Assembly (NCBI RefSeq): GCF_001625305.1
Contig: NW_017803962.1
Span: 41,886 to 105,885 of the forward strand
Reading direction: 5' to 3'
DNA length: 64,000 bases
Source of the DNA: Branchiostoma belcheri
Lineage: Eukaryota; Chordata; Leptocardii; Amphioxiformes; Branchiostomatidae
A program made the position numbers and the translations under genes. Positions 35,401 to 45,900 of this stretch are shown here, piece by piece. Numbering within the stretch: position 1 is the first letter of the stretch; each line of letters opens with the position of its first letter. The notes below the pieces were generated by a model, which worked only from the letters and a program-made list of their open reading frames with translations, did no database searches and had not been told where the DNA came from.

Positions 35401-38400
35401 CTGATTTTCTTTTGGGGTCCGCGCGGACCCTAGCCGGCTTTCGATCATAATGGATACACTGGCGTTCTTATACATTACCTTATTTCCGTTTTTATATGTT
35501 TTTATGCACTCATCGTATGTCTACCAAGTTTTCAGAGAACGGTGTAGTAATAGAATTAAATTTTAATAACTTTGGTGTAATTATGACGTCATATGACGTC
35601 AGAGCTAATAATATAGTCCGCCATATTGGATTTTGACCAATGACGTCATCAAATTAGCATATTCTATGCATATTAAACTTATATTTAATTATGTAAGATG
35701 TTATTAATGTTGGAAGAGAAGTGTAATTTAATAAAAAAACTCAGAAAAATTTTATGTTTAAACCAAAATTACTTCTTTTTTCAAAAAAACTGCCTGCTAG
35801 AAACCCGTTGCCATGGCAACACAAAAAAACATCAACTTACTAGTATTAAACTAATATGAACTTTTTTCCAGAGACATTTTAGGAAAGGTCTCCAAATTTG
35901 ATACTTCTAGCGCAAGCCGTTTAGCCGCTATCTGAGATCAAAGTTGGGCCTCAAAAGCCCCTTCAGTCTGAAATGGGTTTAAAAATCGGGTATTTCTTCT
36001 TGTCTTCTTTTCTTCCCCCAAAAATAGAAAAAGTCCAAAATGTATGGTTTTTGTATGTAATGTGGACACAGAGGTTCCCACATCAGTTTGCAAAACAATT
36101 GAGCTGGTAGCATGTTGATAATTTCTAAAAATTAGCAAAAAACTGTTCTGGGGTCCGCGCGGACCCCAGGTGTACAGATTAATCAGTCCGGGAAGGTGTT
36201 CTGTTGAGGGTTAATGTGAACATAGCCGATATTTTATCATATTTACAAATGTATAACTCTGTGTAGTGATGCATACCGGTTCACTGGACTTGGATCCGGA
36301 CTTGTAAGAATGTTTAGTCCAAAGTGTCAAGTCCAAAAAAAACTAAAAGTGAAGAACCGAGTCCAGACTTATTACCATAAAAGACCATTTCACATACCGG
36401 TACTCCTTTTCTTTCCAGACCACCTAAAACCTTCCGTAGATTGCAAAATCTTTGCTGCAAAATGAAGAAAACATTGCCATCGGGCATCGTCAAGTACCGG
36501 CCTCCGTGTTATGTGGCCAAAGTTTCACCCAGACAACATTGCAAGGTTGCCAACGTGCAATTTTGTATATGCCATGGGTTTAGGTCCGGACTTACAAGTC
36601 CGGACCTGAACCTAAACCTCTGGACTTGAATCCGGACCTGAACCTAAAATTGGGTTTAGGTATGCATCACTAACTCTGTGTAACTGTTGGTGCGCGTAGT
36701 TTTAAAATGTGGAAGCCCTCATCACTTTTTTTACTTGCTATGTCTTCCCCCAATTTTATTTTATTCTGAAGTAGTCAAAACTGTGTTGTTTCTTCCAGGG
36801 AGGGAGGGCAAGGCTCAGAGTATCCTACAGAAAGGCCTGGACGTGGGAGCTGAGCCTACAGATATGCTGAACACTGCTCTCATCAGGCTGGGCAACAAGG
36901 ACAAACTACTGATGGAGGACAAGGAAAATGTCTGGGGTAGGGGGCCTTGTCTGTACATAATTCAATCATACCCTGGCTCAAAATCCCACCTGCATGTACA
37001 GGTAAAATTGGAGCTGTGCATACAGGTGTTTTTTTATGTCTACTTGTACCTAACCTGCACTGGTCTATGTGCTGGGTATATATTTTCTGTATTGACTGTT
37101 ACCATCTATGACATCATATTGACATGTAAAAGAAATTTATAAATAAATAAATCCATACTTCCTTAATTCTGCAGGCAATTTTAAGTGTTACCTGCACTAG
37201 TGCAGATATGCAGATAAAAGCATTTCGAGCCCTGTAATCAAATCTCAGAATGTCAGGTGTACAATGTTCAGATATTATACATGTATAAATGTAACTCCAA
37301 GTATCAGACAATTCAGAGAATGTGTAAAGCGATTTTAAACAAAGTTGCAGGGACCACTAACAGAGATTACCTCTTTTTTTTTTATTTCTCGATTTTGAAA
37401 TTTGCAGGAATCTGTTGTCCAGACAGTAGTGCACAGCCATCTTCCAGTGCAGTTAAACCCAAAGGTCAAACTTCAGTGACAAAGCTACAACCTCCCCTGA
37501 ATCAGACTGCAGTGGACCCTTCCCCCAGTATGGTAGCTGTGGACTCTACCATATCGTTCCAGAAGCCGGGGGGTTGCAGGACTGACAGTGGTGGTAGTAG
37601 CAGTCTGGATGAGAATGACACCCTGCCCCTCCTTTGGGGTCATAGGGAGAAACCACCCCAGGTAATGATCTTGATCTTGATACAGAACTGCGTAACACCC
37701 CTCAGTTGGGGTCAAACACACAGGGGGGGAGTGCGCAGCGCTCTAAATACTCCTCAAGTGTAGAAGAACAGCTTCCTTAAACTTGTCGGCCTCTGGTATT
37801 TCTGGTAAGGCCTGCGGAAGCTCGTTCCAGTCTCTTACAGTCCTTGGGAAATACGAGTATCTACATGTATAGCAATCCTTGTGGAATGCTAGTGTCTTGT
37901 AGGAACTCGGGTTTGTGTGCCGCGATTTGCGCGGTGCGGACGAAAGCTGAGTAGCAACCGGTAGGGCAATTTTATTTTGTCGGGCTTTGTGTTAATCTAC
38001 TGGCTGTTTGATGATAAAAGGCAACAGTGTTCTAGCCAGCCTGAAATTTTTTTCTGTCATCTCAATCCATCTTTATGGAATCATTTGTGAAATTCATGCA
38101 CTCAGGTCATCATATTTTTTCTTATCCAGAATATAACACTGTAACCTACATCATGCTAAGGTGGTTATTTGGCATTATGTATCGTCCATGGGGTTAGGCA
38201 GTAGGGAGTGGGTTAAGTAGAGGTTTAAAAACTGTATTTATGTTTACTGAAGGAAAACATATTGTTTTTGCTCAATTTCCTCTTCCTCTTCTTCTCCAAA
38301 CACTAACCTCTGACCTGGCCAATCTCCTGGTTTGTTGACGTCTGTCACCATGGTAACTGGTGTTAGGTAGCATCATGTTGCAATTTTATAGCAGAAGGGA

Positions 38401-39919
38401 TTTAGACTCCTGTCTGACCATACATATGAATGTGTTTGAGTAATAATTAACATTAATATTACCATATGCGAAGGTAAACATTACCTTTCTAGTTCTCTTT
38501 ACACATTTGCAGCTTTCACGGTCGACATGGAGCGCCTCCAAGCTGCCAGGACGGGAACTGCACACACCCCAGTCTCAGACCCAGCGTGTTGTAACCAGCC
38601 ACACTGAAGGGCCCAACGCAAACAAAAGGTACATGTAGTACAATTGGATACTTGGATTCCTTATTTCTGCAATATTGCAAGTTGCTTATTTTTTCTCCTC
38701 CAATATTGAAAACGTCTAACACTGATTATGTTAACCGAAGGAAAACATATTGTTTTCATTCAGTTTCTTCCTCTTCTTCTCCAAACAAATTAGGTCAATG
38801 ACCTGAACCAGACGTCTCTCACCATAGTAACTGGTGTTGGGTAACATAATGTTGCAAGTGCCATGCAGAACTGAGTTCTAGAGGGGCTGCATGGTCACCA
38901 TATATATGGATGTGCTTGAGTAAGAATGAACAAAGCTTGTTAAGCTGGGCCATGTGAAGGTAAACATAATGCATTTCCTTTGCAAATGTTACCTTTCTGG
39001 TTACTTATTCTTACCTATTCCTCAGACAACCTGCGCGTGTGCCACTAAGGGTGAAGCGCAGTTCCCTACCAAAGTTACGCGAGATGTCCACGGAAAACGG
39101 AAACGACGACGACTCGGACGACACCGACTGTTTCCTGGGCGTCCAGCCCCTGAAGAATGTCAGTCCCCCGTCAGAAGGAATGGACTCTTCCGCAGCCAAG
39201 GCAAAACCTCCCCTCCCCTTCACTAACAGAAAAGTCAGCCCAGAGTCCAACACAAACACCACTCATGACTCCAAAACTTTTAAGGGACTGTCGCTGTGCC
39301 AATTTTCAAAGTCTTCCTCCCTGTTGTCACACACCACTCCGCGTGGCCAGATGCCTGCTAAAGAAGCAAGTCCGCCCGAGGATACAGGTAGCAGACCAAC
39401 TGAACCACTGAGAGAAACTAGTACAGCTCCTTCCATGTCTAATCTTGGACATTATTCAGCAGATACAACTCCTGCAACGTACAGTACTAGAAAGGCTCCA
39501 AGCATTTCTCCTACAGACACAGTGGTCAGCTTTCCAGAGAGGCAGCCATCGTCTACGAAAGTGGTAAACGCGTCTGACACAGTTGATGCAGCTACAGTGG
39601 CCTTCAAGCCAGCTGCGCAGGTGCCAGGTGCCCAGGCCTCTCAGATGAACATTCCTCCCGTCTCCAAGAGCCTACCACCTGGAAATAAGACAGTAGAGCC
39701 TTCTCAAAAAGCTCATCAAGCTACTGAGATGTCTGATAGTCTTAAAAGCGTTGTACCTGAGGGAAGAAGTAACAGCGCACACACAGGTGGACTATACCAT
39801 GAGCGATCAGGGGGGCAAGGCTCTACAGTGCTTGGTACAGGGAGTAGAACAGCTACAGGACCAACTGTTGTGCCTAAAAACTCTCAGAGGCCCACACCAA
39901 ACATTGGGAACCAGAATAC
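32452..39919 (+). CDS. TTK: TTK coding exons 1-7: TPR kinetochore-targeting domain and linker
   Basis: Exons: 32452-32566, 33246-33471, 35086-35192, 36799-36936, 37408-37661, 38513-38628 and 39026-39919. Exit phases are 1, 2, 1, 1, 0, 2 and 2. Exons 2-4 encode the TPR fold: PCDWLEFL..., [14 protein letters not shown], then [26 protein letters not shown], which matches the human FAFVHISFAQFELSQG region. Exon 4 closes the helices and ends in MEDKENVWG, which contains a KEN sequence (residues about 191-193). Exons 5-7 are rich in Ser, Thr, Pro and Gln with no fold visible. The 894-bp exon 7 explains most of the extra length over human TTK and includes an acidic patch DDDSDDTD. Its donor is AC|GTGAGT; unspliced reading would hit the TGA inside that donor. 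Confidence 0.93.
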
Positions 39920-42900
39920 GTGAGTTGTAATAGTTTACTACATGTAGAGTTGTTCTTCAAAATGAAAGGAGAAGGTGGGGTCCAAAAATGTTCCCTTCCC
40001 AATTTTTTGGGGGCTATTTCAAACAGTCAAGTATGAAATGATGACAAAATTATTCTAAGAAATAGCACTCACTGTAAATGTCAATATTAGACTGATTCCC
40101 TCATCGCGACTAAATTATTTTGAAGTGCTGCCCTGAATTTACATTGTAAAAATGTACACCTTAATAGATATGGTTTGTTTCCCATGTATGTAATGTCACC
40201 ATTATGTTACTGCTATTGCTAAAATACAGAGAATTTCCTATTGTCCCCAGTCTCTCAATGACTAGTGTTTTCTCTCCTTGCTTTGAAGCATGCCTGGGTT
40301 CTTCACACCATCTGCCAGTCTGCAGATTCAACAGCCGCACAGCCAGAACTTCCAACAGGTGGCACCACCCCCTCAGCCTCAGTTTGCAACTCCCAGGATG
40401 CCTTGTGCTCCCGGGGAAAGGAGTGAGGTGATCTGTGTGAAGGGGAAACCATTCCGTGTACTCAGTATCATCGGCAAGGGAGGGTCAAGTAAGGTGAGGA
40501 ACACGTATCAGTGTTTTTAGTAGTACACGTATAGGAATTTTGTTCAGTATAATATTATACATGTATTGTAGTAAAGGACGTACAAATGTATCCCGGTGTT
40601 CATTGTTACCTTCATTAGAAGGTTATGTTTTCAGTTTGTCTGTGGTGGAGTGACTGTGCATGTAGGCATGTAACTCTCAAAGCCATGGATGGATGTTCAT
40701 GAGTTTTGTAGGCAGGTTACTGTTCTGGAAACGGAGGTCAAGTTCGAAAATGGGTCTTGCAGAGGAGTTTTTGCAATGGACCTACTGTGTTTGTTGGTCT
40801 ATGAAGATGCTGATGATGGATGTTCATGATTTTTGGTAGGCAAGTTACTGTTAGGAGGACAGGTCAAGTTCAAAAATGGATTTATAAGGGATTCCTACAT
40901 TACTGCAGTGGACCTTTTGTGTTCGTTGGTTTGTTTGTGAACAGGATATTAACTCAAGATGCCGTGGATGGATCTTCATGATCTCAACTCACAATACAGT
41001 TTGCACAAGTCAAGCTATGAGTCTGACATGCCATGTGATGATGGTTTAGCAGTTATGAGATGCGGCAGCTGTTGCTCAGGTGCCCATTGTTGGTTGCAGG
41101 TGTACCAGGTGTATGATGAGAAGGGGAAGGTGTATGCGCTGAAGCTGGTGAACCTGGAGGAAGCTGATGAGACGACAGTGCAAGGCTACATTAACGAGAT
41201 TACCCACCTGTCCAATCTGCAGCACAGCCCACGAGTCATCAAACTTTACGACTTGTAAGTAGACTTCTCCATGATAGGCCATTCCAGTTTAACTTGTTAA
41301 TTTCCTTTTGGGCCACACCAATTTAATTTCTTGGTTAACAGATTCGCCGCTTCATTTTTTTCTGATTTGCAAATAAAAATAAAAATTCAGAATCAACTGC
41401 AAAATGCTCATATTTTGCCCTGAACAGTTGAAAACAGTCATTTTCATCCTAGTTGTTACAGTTATTCCATTTTGAACCAGCCTGGTGTGTTGACTTCATG
41501 GCTCCTATCATACCATTTTGGGCCATAATTGGATGCCTAGGCCTGTTTTTATTTTTTCGCCCGCCCGCTCCATTATTTTTCTAGAAAAATCCATTAACCA
41601 AGAAATTAAATTGGTGTGGCCTTAGTTCCCAGGGTTTTTTTTAGAATATCAAGCAACACCGGGCAGAAAAAACAGGCCTAGAAATCCTGATATCCTCAAA
41701 TGATAGCCTCAAATGATGTAAGAGCCATGAAGACAACATACCAGGCTGGTTTATAATTCAAAGAATGAATTTCAAACCTTTAACCACTGCATTGGAAAAA
41801 CTGTTACAGTAAACAACAAGGAAGACAGAGACTTCCTTCCACTGTTGGGGTCAAAATTTGAGCATTTTGGAGTTGATTTCAAACTTTTTTTTGCGAATCC
41901 GAAAAATAATGAAGCACGCGAATCCAAAAACCAATTGAATAAAATGGTTTGGCCTTAGTGGTAAAACCTTTTCTACAAGTTTCAGTGAGGATATTGGTGT
42001 TAAGTGCCTTTCCCAAGGAACAACTATGTGGTCTACCTGGGATTCGAACCCAGAACCTTCCGATTCTGAGTCATCAACCCTAACCACAAGACCACCTTAT
42101 ATTTTGAAGCTATTTTCTCCCCCTCCAGTGAAGTGACAGAAGAGCGGATTGTGCTGGTGATGGAGAAGGGGAGTGTGGACCTGGCCACCTTCCTCAGGAA
42201 CAAGAAGAAACAGCAGGGCAGCATCGCTGATGATGTACTGTGGTTCTACTGGAGACACATGCTGGAGGCTGTGGACACCATTCACAGACAGGGTGGGGGT
42301 CACAGATAGTTGTTTGTTTGTTATATTTCAAACAGTATAAGCCGCCAAGAAAAAGTTGAAATCTTGACCCTCTAAAATGTTGCTTATATTCACGGTGTCC
42401 ACGCGGACATATATAAACTTTAGGTCATTTACTGTATTTACCAGTAATCCATACTGATAGACTATTTAATGTATTTTGTTAGACTAAGCTAAGTTGAAGG
42501 TGTCCTCACTGGCTAATTTGGCATTTTAAACTTTAGAGAATAACCTAATAGCCTAATTAAAAGCTAGTTATTCTCTAATAACTACGGGTAATTAGTAAAT
42601 ATCAATTTGTGCAAACGTACATTTGTAGCTTTGACCATTATGCACATGAAAATCAAAATCATACTTTTATGGCAGTTATTTGTACCAAAGTGCTGTATTA
42701 TAACTTTAAAGATAATAATTATATTTGGGGCAATAGAATATGATGACGTCATCCATATTGTCCATAAAATCATAACCCTTTTGTACCCAGGTATCAATAT
42801 TCAGTACAACTACAGTTCTTTCTAAATTTCTTTGTGACAAAATGATGGAAAGTTTAAAATGCCAAATTAGCCAGTGAGAACACCTTAATGACTTTTTAAT

Positions 42901-45900
42901 GACTTGAAGTTTATTACACAGTAGTTTTTGTCTGTCATGAGCAGCAAAATTCTGTGAAATTTCAGAGAGACAGACGTTGTGCGTCACACCATGGAGTTAA
43001 TATATATTGGTCACACCTATCTAAGGTCCATCCTTCTGTCTGTAGGTATTGTCCACAGTGACTTGAAACCTGCCAACTTCCTGTTCGTGGACGGTGATCT
43101 GAAGCTGATTGACTTTGGGATTGCCAACGCCATCCAGAGTGACAAAACTAGCGTGATCAAGGACCAGCAAGTTGGCACGCTGAACTACATGTCACCTGAG
43201 ACCATTAGGGAGTACAACCCTGCACAGTACAGGGACGGAAACAGCAAGAAGTTGTTCAAGGTCAGGGCTTGATAATGTCTTATGCATACATGTACTAATA
43301 CCTGCACTGGTGCAGGTAACATTGAAAATTACCTGCCAGGTCTGGAAATGCTGGGTGCATGTGCACCTTAGTGCACCCAAATTTGGAGCTGTGCACACAA
43401 TTTTTTTCTGTGGGTGCACCCGTGCACCCAAATGTTTTTGTAGGTTTACATATGTAAAGATGTTAAATGTATTTTTTTAGTAGTATACAGCATATTCTTA
43501 ACATCCAAGTGTCAGAAAAATAATAAAATCATTGTTGTAGTAGTACTTTTCTTTAGAAATGAAACATAATTAGTTATTGCTGACATTCTAGTTATTCTAT
43601 TTTATATGGTGCACCCCCAAAATTTTTGTAGGTTTACGTCTGTAAAGATGTTAAATGTATAGTAGTATACAGCATATTCTTAGCATCCAAGTGTCAGAAA
43701 AATAATAAAATCATTGTTGTAGTAGTCTTTTCTATAGAAATGACACATAATTAGTTATTGCTGACATTCTAGTTATTCTATTTTATATGGTGCATCCCAA
43801 AAATGTTTGTACACCTATTCCCAAAAATGAATTTCGAGCCCTGCCTGCTATAGACAGATTTTACTTATTCAGGAAGTATGGATCATACTAAAAACAGTTC
43901 AGGAAATTTATTACCATTATTTCTTTGGCACTTCGCACATGTATAAGGTGGTGACAGTCTGCACCAAAATTTTATAGTAAGCCAGATCTAGATAACATCC
44001 AGTAAAGTATATATATGTAGTCTAATGCTAATGATTCTGTTTTATGTATATAACATCTGTGTCCATAATATCACCAGGGTCCATAATATCGCCACCTTGA
44101 GAAATAGTGTGCTTAAAGATATTTTTACTGCAACATACCCTAGGTATGTACATTTGATGTGTGAAGGAGTGCATACCAAAAGTATGTTGCAGTAAAAATA
44201 TCTTTAAGCACACTGTTTCTCAAGGTGGCGATATTATGGACCCTGGTGAAATTATGGACACAGATGTTATATACGTAGGGCATCCAAGAAATCTACCTCT
44301 GAAAGTGTCAATCTCTGGCTTGAAAAATAGGACAAAAGTCTGCTTTAAAAAGAAATGTCGACAAATGTATTTTTTTGGTATTAGATCTAATCTTTTTTTG
44401 ATAAGAAAAATGTTCAATCAGAAAAATGTCCTGTTAGAAAAATGGACCTTTTTTCGTACTAATGCTAACATATCCTGTCCTATAGATCAACTGTCGGAGT
44501 GATGTGTGGTCTCTGGGCTGTATCCTGTACTACATGGTGTATGGCAAGACTCCCTTCCAACACATCCCCAACCACTTCGCCAAGCTGCAGGCCATCGTCG
44601 ACACAAACTACCAGATCCAGTTCCCTCCTATCAAGAACAAACTGCTCCTGGATGTGCTGAAGGTTTGAGGGCCTTTTTTGCTCGTGTATAATCTACTCTA
44701 CTTTACAGAAAGATTCAAATGAGGCCTAGGAAAGAAATGATTGAACAGTCTTGAAAAAATTAGGGTTGGTAGGTAGGAATTATCTTTTTTTTTTTATTCT
44801 TTCTTTTTTTTACTAAACTTTGGCAATCTCTAGATCTAGTGATCCCACTTGTGGTCCAACGTATAACAATACAGTCTAACAAAGTAAAACTTGCATGGGG
44901 ACACTTGTATTTCAATGTCATTGATTACTAGTATGTTTGAAAACTAATTGTACAACATTTCATAACTCAGCTTGAAAAATTTATGTCCCTTACAGGGGTC
45001 CACCCCTCAAAAAAAGGGTCGGCAGTTTTTTCTAGGGTCGGTCAGGAAATAGGAGACACAACATTTTTTTCCTGGGCCTGACCAAGTACATTTATCTACA
45101 GTAATGTCATACTAGGCAAAATTGTGATAGCTTGTGGACCCAACTCATCTTGGTCACAATGCATGATTGTACATAATACTCCACATAGTTCTATGTGGAG
45201 AAATTCAACACCGGCACTAACCGGCCATCATAGGCCGATGGTCTTTTGAACCAAGTTTTGACTGTGCATTGTTTAGTTAAAAGTCCATTACATATAGTTG
45301 TTACAGACATGAATATAAATGTACATGTAAAGCTTCTGTACTGACCATGTCCTGTACTGCCCCCCCCCCTCCCAGAAATGCCTGATAAGGGACCCTTACC
45401 ACCGTCCGTCCACTGCTGACCTGCTGGCCCACCCCTACCTGAACTCGGAGCGGTCATCAGGTGCTAAGGAGCAGCCGTGTCCAGCTGCACCTGCCCTCCC
45501 CATGACAGCTGACCAGATACAGCAGCTGCTGACTCAGCTGTCCCAGGCACAGAGCATGTCTCCTAACTCCATCTCCACTGTGTCAAAGGTCAGCTCAACA
45601 TCTTTAGAGTTTATATAAAGTGTGAAAGTGATCTAGAATTATTGCTCCATTTTTGCAAACGTCACTAATCTATCTTTATAACAAAAAAAGATTTAAACTC
45701 ATTTCTACGACTTACAATTGAAGCATAGAACGTTTCAGACAGCATTTGCCATCTTTCGTCAACTACTAACAAGGGTAGTCATGTGATCTAGAGTTTAAAA
45801 GGTCAACATATATCTGTAGTTCACTTGACCGGATGAGGGTGTTGAAAATTGCTGACAACATAACTGTTCGAGAAAGGGGTGTATGACCTGAAAGAAAAGT

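Noticed and set aside
39157..39411. Second frame inside the large TTK linker exon
   Set aside because: A shadow frame: only the 39026-39919 frame joins in phase to both neighbouring exons.
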